Shown: piece by piece, positions 52,886-63,542 of the stretch
How the letters are laid out: every line of letters starts with the position of its first letter
Position numbering within the stretch: position 1 is the stretch's first letter
Source: Thermosipho melanesiensis BI429
GTDB taxonomy: Bacteria > Thermotogota > Thermotogae > Thermotogales > Fervidobacteriaceae
Length of the DNA: 64,000 bases
NCBI RefSeq assembly: GCF_000016905.1
Contig: NC_009616.1
Coordinates: 1,550,001-1,614,000 of the forward strand
Reading direction: 5' to 3'
Made by a program: the position numbers and the translations under genes
Notes under the pieces: generated by a model
Told to the model about the DNA's origin: nothing
The model's database searches: none
What the model saw: the letters and a program-made list of their open reading frames with translations, nothing else

Positions 52886-54265
52886 ATGAAAGATTTTGAT
52901 AAATTGACACCTAAAGAAATTGTACATGAGCTTGATAAATTTATTGTAGGTCAGAGAGAAGCAAAGAAAGCTGTTGCAATAGCGATTCGGAATAGGATTA
53001 GAAGGCAAAAATTGCCTGAGCAATGGAAAAAAGAAATTACACCTAAAAATATTTTAATGATAGGACCTACAGGAGTTGGTAAAACAGAAATCGCAAGGAG
53101 GCTTGCTCAGCTTTCTGGTTCGCCTTTTTTAAAAGTTGAAGCAACGAGATTTACAGAAGTTGGTTATGTAGGTAAAAATGTTGATTCAATGATAAGAGAG
53201 TTAGTTGAAATTTCTGTAAACATGGTAAAACAAAGAAAAATGAAGAAAGTAGAAGAACGGGCAAAAGTGAATGTGGAAGAGAGAATATTAGATGCATTAC
53301 TTCCAAGTAGAAAGAAAACACAAATTCCATTTGCGAATATTTTTGGGATGCAGCCTGAAAAGGTTCAATCTATTGAAGAAAGTGAAAATCTATCTGCTAA
53401 AAGAGAAGAGTTAAGGCAGAAGTTAAGAAAAGGAGAATTGGATAACGACGAGATAGAAATAGAGATTGAAACTTCAAATACTCCCATAGGCTTTATTGGG
53501 CTTCCTGAGATGGAAGATATTGGAATGGATTTATCCAATGTGTTGGGAAATATTTTTCCAAAGCAAAGGAAAAAAAGAAAAATGAAGATATCTGATGCAA
53601 AAAAGATATTATTACCAATTGAAGAAGAAAAATTAATTGACATGGATGAAACTATACAGGAAGCTTTGGAAATTGCACAAAATCGTGGGATTATATTTAT
53701 AGATGAAATGGATAAGATTGCCGCAAAAACTTCTGGAAGTGGACAAGATGTTTCAAGGCAAGGTGTTCAAAGAGATTTATTGCCTATTGTTGAAGGTACC
53801 ACAATAACCACAAAATATGGTCCCGTAAGGACCGATTTTATCTTGTTTATTGCCGCAGGAGCATTCCATGTTTCAAAACCTTCAGATTTGATACCGGAGC
53901 TTCAAGGGAGATTTCCAATTAGGGTTGAGCTTGAGCCATTGACTGAAGAAGATTTCGTAAGAATTTTGGTTGAGCCTGAAAATGCACTAACTAAACAATA
54001 TCAGGCTTTGCTTTATACGGAAGGTGTACAGCTTGAATTTTCTATGGAAGGAATTAATGAAATTGCAAAAGTTTCGTATAGGTTGAATCAAAAGCTTGAA
54101 AATATTGGTGCAAGAAGATTGTATACGGTAATAGAGAAGATTCTTGAAGACGTTTTGTTTGAAGCTCCTGAAATAAGTGAAAAAGTTATAATAGATGATA
54201 AGTTTGTTACTGAAAGGTTAAAGGATATAATAGAAGATGAGGATTTGACTTCGTATATTTTATAG
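52886..54265 (+). CDS. hslU: ATP-dependent protease ATPase subunit HslU
   Basis: A 459-residue AAA+ unfoldase partnering the HslV peptidase. LTPKEIVHELDKFIVGQREA begins the protein, MIGPTGVGKTEIARRL is Walker A, EVGYVGKNVDSMIREL holds the substrate pore, the intermediate (I) domain spans about 110-240, and GIIFIDEMDKIA is Walker B. The C-terminal tail ends DLTSYIL, the type that inserts into HslV. The ATG at 52886 follows TTAGGAGGGA. hslV is not adjacent; it usually precedes hslU, so it must be elsewhere. Confidence 0.94.
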   Translation: MKDFDKLTPKEIVHELDKFIVGQREAKKAVAIAIRNRIRRQKLPEQWKKEITPKNILMIGPTGVGKTEIARRLAQLSGSPFLKVEATRFTEVGYVGKNVDSMIRELVEISVNMVKQRKMKKVEERAKVNVEERILDALLPSRKKTQIPFANIFGMQPEKVQSIEESENLSAKREELRQKLRKGELDNDEIEIEIETSNTPIGFIGLPEMEDIGMDLSNVLGNIFPKQRKKRKMKISDAKKILLPIEEEKLIDMDETIQEALEIAQNRGIIFIDEMDKIAAKTSGSGQDVSRQGVQRDLLPIVEGTTITTKYGPVRTDFILFIAAGAFHVSKPSDLIPELQGRFPIRVELEPLTEEDFVRILVEPENALTKQYQALLYTEGVQLEFSMEGINEIAKVSYRLNQKLENIGARRLYTVIEKILEDVLFEAPEISEKVIIDDKFVTERLKDIIEDEDLTSYIL

Positions 54266-54275
54266 GAGGGAGATT

Positions 54276-55565
54276 GTGAAAGCATCTGTAAAAAGAAAAG
54301 TTAAAGAATCCATTTTGGCATATTTGTTTTTATTGCCGTCATTGATTGTTTTGGGAATTTTTGTGTTCTGGCCGGTTGGGTTTTCATTTGTATTAAGTTT
54401 TTTTAAATGGGATTTTCGAAATATGAAATCTCCTTATTTTAATGGAATTGATAATTACCTGAAGATTTTTGAGTTTAATTATCCCCCAAAGTTTTCGTTT
54501 TGGAATGGATTGGTATATTCAATTTCCTATGTGTTTTTGGCAATTGTTATTGTTTTAATTTTTTATTCTATTTTAAATCTTTTAAAAAGAAAGAATTTTT
54601 CCATCTTTTTAATTAATATCGGAGTAATTTTTATATCTTTGTTTTTTATAAGTAAAGCTAATGTATATTTAATGTTGTTACTTGATATTTTTCTGTTTGG
54701 AGTTGTTTTATTTGATTTTAGAGATAGTTCAATAAAAAGTATGTTTAGAAAATTAGTTTGGATAAATGTTTCATCAATAATATTTGTTTATGTCTTACTG
54801 GAAACTAGTAAAATTAGTCAGAATGGATTATTTATGTTTTTTATGGATGCAAAAGATAAAAATTTATTTATGAAGGCGCTTGTCAATACCTTTTATTATG
54901 TTATTTTAACAGTTCCTATAACCCTTTTGTTATCATTAATTGTCGCAGTGCTTTTAAATTCGAATGTTAGATTTAAGGTGTTTTTTAGAACTAGTTATTT
55001 TATCCCATTTGTTACTTCAGTGGTTGCTGTTTCTTTGGTTTGGAAGTGGATTTTTAGCGATGAATTTGGTCTGTTAAATTATTTTCTTTCATGGTTTAAC
55101 ATAGAAGGAATAAGATGGTTGAAAGATGAAAAATGGACAATTCCTACAATTGCGATTGTTTCTATTTGGAAACAAATTGGGTATGACGCAATTATATTTC
55201 TAGCTGGTCTTCAAAATATTGATCAATTTTATTATGAAGCTGCTGAAGTGGATGGTGCAAATTCTTGGCAAAAATTTATTAAAATTACCTGGCCCCTTTT
55301 ATCTCCTACAACTTTCTTTTTATTAATAGTATCAATGATAGGTGCGTTTAAGGTATTTGCACAGGTTTATGTTTTGTACGATGGACTTCCAGGACCTTAT
55401 AATAACAGTGGAATGACTATGGTATATTATGTGTTCGATTTGTTTTACAGACAGCAAAGGATGGGTATAGCAAGTGCAGCTGCTTATTTGTTGTTTGCGG
55501 TAATTTTAGTGTTTACTGCAATTCAATATAAAGTTGGTAATAAAGTTGTAGAATACGTGTCGTGA
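54276..55565 (+). CDS. ABC sugar transporter permease, MalF-like
   Basis: A 429-residue inner-membrane permease. TM1 (about residues 12-38) is followed by an inserted region with about four extra helices (about 65-175), then the core with the EAA loop EAAEVDGANSWQKFIKITWP (about 325-344) that contacts the ATPase. A GTG follows TAGGAGGGAGA. Its partner permease follows 11 bases later. No binding protein or ATPase gene is in the window; the substrate is probably a maltose/maltodextrin-type sugar by family resemblance. Confidence 0.85.
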   Translation: MKASVKRKVKESILAYLFLLPSLIVLGIFVFWPVGFSFVLSFFKWDFRNMKSPYFNGIDNYLKIFEFNYPPKFSFWNGLVYSISYVFLAIVIVLIFYSILNLLKRKNFSIFLINIGVIFISLFFISKANVYLMLLLDIFLFGVVLFDFRDSSIKSMFRKLVWINVSSIIFVYVLLETSKISQNGLFMFFMDAKDKNLFMKALVNTFYYVILTVPITLLLSLIVAVLLNSNVRFKVFFRTSYFIPFVTSVVAVSLVWKWIFSDEFGLLNYFLSWFNIEGIRWLKDEKWTIPTIAIVSIWKQIGYDAIIFLAGLQNIDQFYYEAAEVDGANSWQKFIKITWPLLSPTTFFLLIVSMIGAFKVFAQVYVLYDGLPGPYNNSGMTMVYYVFDLFYRQQRMGIASAAAYLLFAVILVFTAIQYKVGNKVVEYVS

Positions 55566-55576
55566 GGTGAAAAGGA

Positions 55577-57727
55577 ATGAAGAAGCTGATTATATATTTA
55601 TTGCTTTCAATTGGCTTTGTAACAATGATTATGCCTTTTGCATGGATGTTAATTACGTCATTTAAGATGCCAAGTGAGATACAGCAATGGCCTCCAAAGT
55701 GGTATACTAAAAACTTCTTTAGTAGTAGGCAAGTTAAAGTTAAAACAAAGATTGGTGCAGTAAGAACTTTAAAGGGGATTAGTTTAAGTGAGGCGTTGAG
55801 TTTTACATCTTCAAAGATGGAGGATAACATATTGAGTATCTCTGTAGAAGATGACCCATTCTATAGAGGGACTATGACATTGAATATTAAAGGATTTGAT
55901 TATACGGATAGATTATCCAAAGAAGAGTTTGAAAAGTGGTTAAAAAATGTAAGTATACCAATTCAATTGGATTATGACACACCTGAGGAATTCTTTGAAG
56001 AAGTGTTTTTGTACTTTAAAAGTGGTTCAAAACCTTATTTTAATAGGTTAAGTTATTTTTCTGAGCTAGATAATAAATTTAATTCCGTTCTTTCAGCAAT
56101 TGATTTGATACTTAGATTTGTAGATAGAAGAATTAAAGATGAAAATGAAAGGGAAATTTTTAGTAATTTTTTGTCAAAATTGAAAGAAGATATTGTTTTA
56201 ATTAATGAAAAAGCAAAAATATACAAAGCAGGAAAATATTTGGTGCTAGAAGATAATGAAATAAAAGAAATTTACAATTTATTATCAAGTTTAAATTTGA
56301 ATTATACACGTGAAAATTCGTTGATTAAAATCTTTGAAAGCAAAGTAGTAGATGTAATTAATTATGAAAAAGAGCTGTTAAACTTTTATTTAAAAGTTTA
56401 TAAATACTTCAAGAATATTCAGAATAAAAAAGTTGAAAGTTTTATAGTTGCAAAAGTAATGTCCAAAGATGAAAAAATTAAACTTTTAAAGGAAAATATA
56501 AAAAAAATTAACAATCCATTACTTGAGAAGTTGTTGGAGAATGATGAAATTGAAAACTTACCTGAGAAGTTTTCAAAAGAGGTTGATAGCTATTTTGTTA
56601 ATGAATATAATATTAATACAGCGCAGCTAAATAGTTTAAAAAGTGTGGTTGTGGGGTACAAAAACTTGTTAATTGAAAAGGGTATAGGTTATATAGACAT
56701 ATTGAAAAAATATGGATTTGAAAAACTAAAATTCATTTCAGATGAAAAATTAAGAAATAGTAGTACTTATAGGATTTTTCTTGCTAAAGTAGAGAGTATT
56801 TCAAGCAAGATTTCAAGTATAGATGACTTCTTGAGTGAGTTTATTTTATTTACAGATTATGTAGATGAAGTTAGAAGAATATACAATAATTCAATGAACG
56901 AATGGAAAATCATAGAAGCACCAGAATTTGTAAAAAGTGTTAGAGTAAAAAATGGAGAGGTTATAGAAATAGAACTTTCTGGTGTTTCACCTGTTTATTT
57001 AAGTGATAATAATTTAAGTGTTGCAAGTTTAAAGTTTTCACTTATAGAAGTGTTTAAGAATATATTCCAAAATTATGTTGATGCATAGCATGCTGCACCA
57101 TTTGGGAGGTATTATTTAAATACTGTTTTTGTGGCAACTGCAACAACAATTCTTGAAGTTATTCTTGCTTCAATGGCTGCTTATGCTTTTTCCTGGATGA
57201 ATTTTCCTGGAAGAAATTTAATTTTCGGTATATTCTTGGCTACTATGATGGTACCTGGGGAAGTTTTACTTGTTCCTAATTTTATAACAGTTTCCAAATT
57301 TGGATGGATTGATACTTATTATGCTTTGATTATTCCATGGATTGTAAGTGTTTTTGCTATATTTTTGATGAGACAGCATTTTTTGGCTATTCCTCGTGAA
57401 TTGTTTGACGCATCAAAGATAGATGGTTGCTCACATTGGAAGTTTTTGTGGAGAATAGTGGTTCCATTAAGTAAGCCGGTGATTATTACAGGTGCTTTGT
57501 TGAAGTTTGTGGGAAGTTGGAATGGATTTTTATGGGTGTTGATTGTTACAAATTCAGATAAATACAGAACTTTGCCAGTTGGATTGCAAAATTTCAGTTC
57601 TGATGTGGGAACCTTGTATAACCAATTAATGGCTGCTGCTACCTTTTCAATACTTCCAGTAATATTACTATTTTTATTCACACAACAATATTTTGTTAGA
57701 GGTATTGCTAGAACAGGTTTAAAATAA
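55577..57727 (+). pseudogene. MalG-like ABC permease interrupted by an in-frame TAG
   Basis: The full reading is 717 codons in one frame with a single TAG at 57086-57088 (codon 504). It encodes TM1 (about residues 4-25), SFKMPSEIQQWPPKWYTKNF, a very large extracytoplasmic insertion (about 45-495) rich in helices, then the permease core with the EAA-type loop FDASKIDGCSHWKFLWRIVV. Around the stop the sequence is NYVDA-stop-HAAPFGRYYLN, where related permeases have Trp (TGG) after A, so one G-to-A change explains it. Without read-through only TM1 and the insertion are made. The downstream part could start at GTG 57131 but lacks a well-spaced ribosome binding site. Confidence 0.85.
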
Positions 57728-57733
57728 TTGTAA

Positions 57734-58396
<663 letters not shown>

Positions 58397-58401
58397 GTGT
58401 T

Positions 58402-60147
58402 TTGTACAGAACGCATAATTGTGGGGAATTAAGGAAAAAAGATGTAGAAAAAGAAGTAATACTTTCAGGATGGGTTGACAGGATAAGAGATCTTGGAGGA
58501 ATTAAGTTTATAATTTTAAGGGATCGTTATGGAAAAACTCAACTTGTTGTTAACCCAAATTCTCCGGCTTATGAAATTTCTCAAGAACTTGGAAGAGAAT
58601 GGGTGATCCAGGTTTATGGGAAGGTTTTAGAAAGGCCGGATGAAACAAAAACAGAAATGGTAACTGGTGAAATTGAGGTTGAAGTAAATAAGATAAAAGT
58701 TTTATCAAAATCAGATGTGCCTCCATTTTATCCTGGAGAAAATGTTTCTGAGGATTTGAGGTTAAAGTATAGGTATATAGATTTAAGAGATGAGAGAATG
58801 CAAAAAAATTTGATTATTAGGCATAAGATGGCACAGGCAGCAAGGGAATTTTTAAACAAACATGATTTTCTTGAAGTTGAAACTCCATATTTAACCAAAA
58901 GTACACCAGAAGGAGCAAGGGATTTTCTTGTACCATCTAGATTGCAGAAAGGAAAGTTTTATGCTTTACCACAATCTCCACAGTTGTTTAAGCAAATTTT
59001 AATGGTATCAGGTTTTGATAGATATTATCAGTTTGCGAGATGTTTTAGAGATGAAGATTTAAGGGCAGATAGACAACCTGAATTCACGCAAATTGACATT
59101 GAAATGTCTTTTGTGAAAATGGATGAAATTTTGGACTTAATGGAAAGTTTTGCAAGATTTGTCTTTGGAAAAGTAGGAATTAAGCTTCCTGAAAAGTTTG
59201 ATAGATTGAGTTATGAAGAGGCAATGGAGTTATATGGAAGTGATAAGCCAGATAGAAGATATGGAATGCAATTGCAAGATTTTACGAATTATTTTGTAAA
59301 TACTGAGTTTAAAGTAATAAAAAATGTTTTGGAGAGATCAGGTAGTGTAAAGGGGTTTATAACAACCATTCCTATCAGCAGAAAGATAGCATCTCAATTT
59401 GAAGAGTTTGTAAAGCAATACGGTTTGGGTGGATTGTTGTGGTTTAAGTTGGATGATGAGATTGTTTCACCAACAGCAAAATTCTTAAAGGAAAGTTATA
59501 AAAAAATTGTGAAAGAATATAATCTAGATAAAGGGTCTGTGGTTTTACTTGCTGCACATGAAAACAGGGAAATTTTGAATACTGCCTTAGGAGCATTGCG
59601 TTTAAAAGTTGGAAAAGAGTATTTTAATGAATTGGAAAAAGTATTTGATGCTCTTTGGATAGTTGATTTTCCATTTTTAGAGTGGAACGAGGAGGAAAGT
59701 AGATTTGAAGCAAGGCATCATCCTTTTACTATGCCAAAAAATTTGGAACAAAAATTGGAAGATATAAAAGCGTATGCATATGATATGATATTAAATGGAA
59801 TGGAAATTGGTGGAGGTAGTATAAGAATACATGATAGTGAAGTTCAAAAAAGAGTGTTTGAAATTATTGGACTAACTGAAGAAGAGGCTAATGAAAAATT
59901 TGGCTTTTTTATTAGTGCATTAAAGTATGGTGTTCCGCCGCATGGGGGTATAGCGTTTGGTTTTGATAGGATGGTTTCAATTGCGGCAAATGTTGCATCA
60001 ATTAGAGATGTAATTGCATTCCCAAAAACCTCTAGTGGAATCTGTCAGTTAACTGGAGCACCATCCACCGTTGAAGAAAAACAGTTAAAAGAACTATCAA
60101 TTCAAATTTTTAAGGGAGGTATTGAAAATGAAAGGAACGAAAGTTGA
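58402..60147 (+). CDS. aspS: Aspartyl-tRNA synthetase
   Basis: A 581-residue class IIb synthetase charging tRNA-Asp. The anticodon-binding OB fold is at about residues 1-105 ([20 protein letters not shown]). The catalytic core has [19 protein letters not shown] (motif 1), [20 protein letters not shown] (motif 2) and [20 protein letters not shown] (motif 3), with the bacterial GAD insertion between motifs 2 and 3. The TTG at 58402 gives [11 protein letters not shown], the expected start; an in-frame GTG nine bases upstream overlaps the AGGTGA site. The end overlaps the STAS gene by 20 bases. Confidence 0.95.
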   Translation: MYRTHNCGELRKKDVEKEVILSGWVDRIRDLGGIKFIILRDRYGKTQLVVNPNSPAYEISQELGREWVIQVYGKVLERPDETKTEMVTGEIEVEVNKIKVLSKSDVPPFYPGENVSEDLRLKYRYIDLRDERMQKNLIIRHKMAQAAREFLNKHDFLEVETPYLTKSTPEGARDFLVPSRLQKGKFYALPQSPQLFKQILMVSGFDRYYQFARCFRDEDLRADRQPEFTQIDIEMSFVKMDEILDLMESFARFVFGKVGIKLPEKFDRLSYEEAMELYGSDKPDRRYGMQLQDFTNYFVNTEFKVIKNVLERSGSVKGFITTIPISRKIASQFEEFVKQYGLGGLLWFKLDDEIVSPTAKFLKESYKKIVKEYNLDKGSVVLLAAHENREILNTALGALRLKVGKEYFNELEKVFDALWIVDFPFLEWNEEESRFEARHHPFTMPKNLEQKLEDIKAYAYDMILNGMEIGGGSIRIHDSEVQKRVFEIIGLTEEEANEKFGFFISALKYGVPPHGGIAFGFDRMVSIAANVASIRDVIAFPKTSSGICQLTGAPSTVEEKQLKELSIQIFKGGIENERNES

Positions 60148-60460
60148 ATTTATTAATGATGAAAAATATTTAATTGCAAAAGTTTCTGGAGATATCGATG
60201 CTTATCATTCAGCGGATATAAAGAAGGAAATACGTGAAAATATGATTTCTTCAGATAAGGAAAAGGTTATAATTGATCTTTCGGAAGTAAATTACATAGA
60301 CAGTGCAGGTTTGGGAAGTTTAGTGGCTATATTAAAGGATGCGCGCATGAATAATAAATTATTATATTTAATGTCTCCTAAACAATCGGTTATGAGGGTT
60401 TTTGAAATGACGAGATTAGATAAGGTTTTCAATATTATATCCAGTGTTGAAGAAATTTAG
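60128..60460 (+). CDS. STAS-domain anti-sigma factor antagonist
   Basis: A 110-residue SpoIIAA-like protein. [20 protein letters not shown] carries Ser59 at the position normally phosphorylated by the partner anti-sigma kinase. It probably takes part in a partner-switching regulatory circuit, but no kinase, phosphatase or sigma factor gene is nearby. The ATG at 60128 follows GGGAGGT inside the end of aspS; cmk starts nine bases after its stop. Confidence 0.88.
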   Translation: MKGTKVEFINDEKYLIAKVSGDIDAYHSADIKKEIRENMISSDKEKVIIDLSEVNYIDSAGLGSLVAILKDARMNNKLLYLMSPKQSVMRVFEMTRLDKVFNIISSVEEI

Positions 60461-60468
60461 GTGATAAA

Positions 60469-61122
60469 ATGCCTTGTAGAATAGCAATAGATGGACCAGC
60501 TGGTTCAGGAAAAACTACTGTTGCAAAATTACTTGCTGATGCTTTAGGTATATTTTATTTAGATACGGGAGCAATGTACAGAATAGTGGGGTTGTACTTA
60601 TCTGAAAATAATGTTGAAAGCGATGAAGAAATAGAAAGAAAGTTAAAAGAATTAAAAATTACATTTTCAAATGGTAACTTTTTTCTTAATGGGAGAAAAA
60701 TCGGTAATGAAATTAGAACACCAGAAATTGGGATTTATGCATCAAAATATGCGAAAAGGTTACCTGTGAGAAATTATCTTACAAAAATCCAAAGAGAAAT
60801 TGCCAAGAATCAAAGTATAGTAGTTGAAGGAAGAGATATAGGTACTGTTGTATTGCCTGATGCAGAGGTAAAAATATTTCTTGTAGCTTCCCAAGAAGCA
60901 AGGGCTAAAAGGCGATATAAAGAGTTAATGGAAAAAGGGGTAGAAGTTACATTTGAAGAAGTATTATCTGAGATTGTTTTAAGAGATAAACAAGATTCTG
61001 AAAGAGATGTAGCACCTTTAAAAAAGGCAAAAGATGCTATTTTAATAGATACTACCAATTTGTCAATAGAAGAAGTTATTGAAAGGATTTTAAAGGTGGT
61101 AAAAGAAAAATGCAAATTGTAG
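60469..61122 (+). CDS. cmk: Cytidylate kinase
   Basis: A 217-residue nucleoside monophosphate kinase for CMP/dCMP. The P-loop is IAIDGPAGSGKTTVAKLLA (residues 4-22), followed by FYLDTGAMYRIVGLYL and VVEGRDIGTVVLPDAEVKIF; the lid is in RRYKELMEKG. It precedes ispH-rpsA with a 13-base overlap, the cmk-ispH-rpsA-der order known from Clostridia-like genomes. Confidence 0.95.
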   Translation: MPCRIAIDGPAGSGKTTVAKLLADALGIFYLDTGAMYRIVGLYLSENNVESDEEIERKLKELKITFSNGNFFLNGRKIGNEIRTPEIGIYASKYAKRLPVRNYLTKIQREIAKNQSIVVEGRDIGTVVLPDAEVKIFLVASQEARAKRRYKELMEKGVEVTFEEVLSEIVLRDKQDSERDVAPLKKAKDAILIDTTNLSIEEVIERILKVVKEKCKL

Positions 61123-63542
61123 TTGCTGAAGGTATAGGGTTTTGTTTTGGTGTTGAAAACGCCGTTTCAAAAGCAAAAGAACTTTTGAAGAAGGGATTAA
61201 GTGTTTGGACTGATGATGATATAGTACATAACAAATCAGTGATGAAAGAACTTTACGATATGGGTTTATCTAAGGAAAAAGGTGATGTGTTTCTGGTTAG
61301 AGCTCATGGACTGCCGAAAGATGTTTTGGATGATTTGAAAAAAAGGTATAAGGTAGAGGATTTAACTTGTAGTATTGTTAAGAATTTATTTAAAACTGTT
61401 GCTGAGATTGAAAAAAAAGGATACAAAATTGTTGTCTTTGGAAAAAAAGAACATCCAGAAATGAAAGCATTAAAAAGTTATTGTGAAAATGCGACTATAA
61501 CGGATATTCCACTTCCGATAAATGCAAAAAGGATAGCAATTGCTAGTCAAACAACTATGTCATATACAGATTTTGAATTTTTTGTAAATAAGATTACTGA
61601 GATGTCTAAATTTGATGATATTAAAATAATTAACAGTATTTGCAATATAACGTATAACCGAGAAAAGGAAGCGGAAAAGATTTCGAAAATAGTTGATTTA
61701 ATGGTCGTAGTTGGTGGTAAACATAGTTCAAATACAACAAAGTTGTATAAAATCTCTTCGAAATATACTAAGAGTATGCATATTGAATTACCAGAAGAAT
61801 TAATTGAATTACCCAAGGGGGTAAAGAAAATAGGTGTAATAAGTGGGACTTCTACACCGAAAAATATAGTTGAAAAAGTAATATTAAGATTAAAAGAATT
61901 AGGAGGGATGCTGCAAATGGATGGTAACTTTGAAAAACTTTTAGAAAGCTATTTGTATGACGACGTAAGAAGAGGAACAGAAGTTATGGGAACAGTTTTA
62001 AGAAAGGGAGAAACAGAGCTATTTGTTAATTTTGGTTGGAGAGCGGAGGGGATAGTTTCAAGTGATGAATTGGTAAAAGATTTAAGTGAATATAATATCG
62101 GTGATAAATTAAAATTGTTAGTAATAAAGATTGATGAAGAAGACGGTATGGCATTTCTTTCGGAAAAAAGGGTTTATCTTAAAAATATAAGAAATATATT
62201 GAGAGAGAAATTTGAGAAAGGCGAAAAAGTTATTGGGAAAATAATATCAAGAAATAAGGGTGGCTATGATGTATTAATAGATAATGTATTCAAGGCATTT
62301 TTACCCAAGAGTGAATCAATGATTTATGGAGATAATATCCCAGATTATACTATGGAATTTAAAATAATAAAGTTTGAAGATAAAAGAAAATTAAATGTAG
62401 TTGTATCGCGAAAAGCATTAGTTAAAGAACAAGTTGAGAGATTTTTCAAAGAGAGAAAAAAGGGAGATATAGTGGAAGGTATTGTAAAAAGAATAGAGGA
62501 TTTTGGTGCATTTGTCAGGGTAGCAGAAGGTATTGAAGGTTTATTACCAAATTCAGAAGTATCTTATGATTATGAAATTAGCGCAATGGATGTATTAGGT
62601 GAAGGACAAAGTGTAAAGTTATATTTAAAGGAAATCGATCCAACAAACAAGAAGTTAATTTTCAGTTTAAAAGAGTTAATGCCAAATCCGTGGAATAACG
62701 TTGAAAAGAAATATAAAATTGGTGAAGTTGTTAGTGGAAAGGTGAAAAAGATAATGCCTTATGGTTTTTTTGTTAATCTTGAACCTGGTATTGATGGTTT
62801 TGTGCATATCGATGATGTATTTTGGGGAAAAAGAGGGAATATAAAAGATATAATTAGTGAAGGTGATTTTGTTAAGTTAGTTGTAAAAGAAATAGATAAA
62901 GAAAATAAAAAGATAAGATTAAGTTATAAAGAAGTAAAAGGTGATCCATGGGAAAATATTGAGGAAAAATATCCATTAGGAAATGTAGTTACTGGAATTG
63001 TAAGAGTAGTATTTGATAAAGGGGTTATTATTGACATTGAAGAAGGAATAAGTGGGTATTGTCCTATTTCGGAAATTTCATGGAATTATATTTCTCATCC
63101 CACTGATGTGATTGGGGAGGGAAATAAAGTTAAAGCTGTCGTTTTAGATTTAGATAAGGAAAATAGAAAGATAAGGTTGAGTATAAAAAGAACAGTTGAA
63201 AATCCATGGGAGAAATTTAAACAACAGCACAAAGTAGGGGATATAATAAAAGTTAAATTGGTAAAGGAATTAAAAAATGGTTATAGTGCAAATGTAGAAG
63301 GTATTGAGGTTTATGTGCCAAAATCACACATTGTTTCTGATATTAATGTGAGTGATGATTTAGAAGTGAAGATTATTAATATAAAAACAGATGGAGAGAT
63401 TTTACGAGTAGTTGTAAGTGAAAAAGAAAAAGAAAATGAAAAAGTTCTTGACGAGATAAAAAATGAAGCTGAAAAGGAAAGATATACCTCCATTGAAAGG
63501 AAGGTAAAAAATGGCGACAGTTCTGATAGTGGGGAAGAGTAA
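61110..63542 (+). CDS. ispH-rpsA: IspH (HMBPP reductase) fused to ribosomal protein S1
   Basis: An 810-residue fusion. Residues 1 to about 272 are IspH, the last enzyme of the non-mevalonate isoprenoid pathway, with cluster ligands Cys12, Cys87 and Cys178, His40, His66 and His115, Glu117 (KEHPEMK) and SSN at 206-208. From about 288 there are six S1 RNA-binding repeats; repeats 3 to 5 (GIVKRIEDFGAFVRVAEGIE, GKVKKIMPYGFFVNLEPGID, GIVRVVFDKGVIIDIEEGIS) are the most regular. No frame break lies between the halves. An internal AGGAGGGATGCTGCAAATG at the junction (about 61900) could give separate S1. It overlaps cmk and der. Confidence 0.93.
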   Translation: MQIVVAEGIGFCFGVENAVSKAKELLKKGLSVWTDDDIVHNKSVMKELYDMGLSKEKGDVFLVRAHGLPKDVLDDLKKRYKVEDLTCSIVKNLFKTVAEIEKKGYKIVVFGKKEHPEMKALKSYCENATITDIPLPINAKRIAIASQTTMSYTDFEFFVNKITEMSKFDDIKIINSICNITYNREKEAEKISKIVDLMVVVGGKHSSNTTKLYKISSKYTKSMHIELPEELIELPKGVKKIGVISGTSTPKNIVEKVILRLKELGGMLQMDGNFEKLLESYLYDDVRRGTEVMGTVLRKGETELFVNFGWRAEGIVSSDELVKDLSEYNIGDKLKLLVIKIDEEDGMAFLSEKRVYLKNIRNILREKFEKGEKVIGKIISRNKGGYDVLIDNVFKAFLPKSESMIYGDNIPDYTMEFKIIKFEDKRKLNVVVSRKALVKEQVERFFKERKKGDIVEGIVKRIEDFGAFVRVAEGIEGLLPNSEVSYDYEISAMDVLGEGQSVKLYLKEIDPTNKKLIFSLKELMPNPWNNVEKKYKIGEVVSGKVKKIMPYGFFVNLEPGIDGFVHIDDVFWGKRGNIKDIISEGDFVKLVVKEIDKENKKIRLSYKEVKGDPWENIEEKYPLGNVVTGIVRVVFDKGVIIDIEEGISGYCPISEISWNYISHPTDVIGEGNKVKAVVLDLDKENRKIRLSIKRTVENPWEKFKQQHKVGDIIKVKLVKELKNGYSANVEGIEVYVPKSHIVSDINVSDDLEVKIINIKTDGEILRVVVSEKEKENEKVLDEIKNEAEKERYTSIERKVKNGDSSDSGEE

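Noticed and set aside
57086-57088. TAG in malG as pyrrolysine or programmed read-through
   Set aside because: No pyl genes or stop-read-through context seen, and the family has Trp here; a TGG-to-TAG change or an error is simpler.
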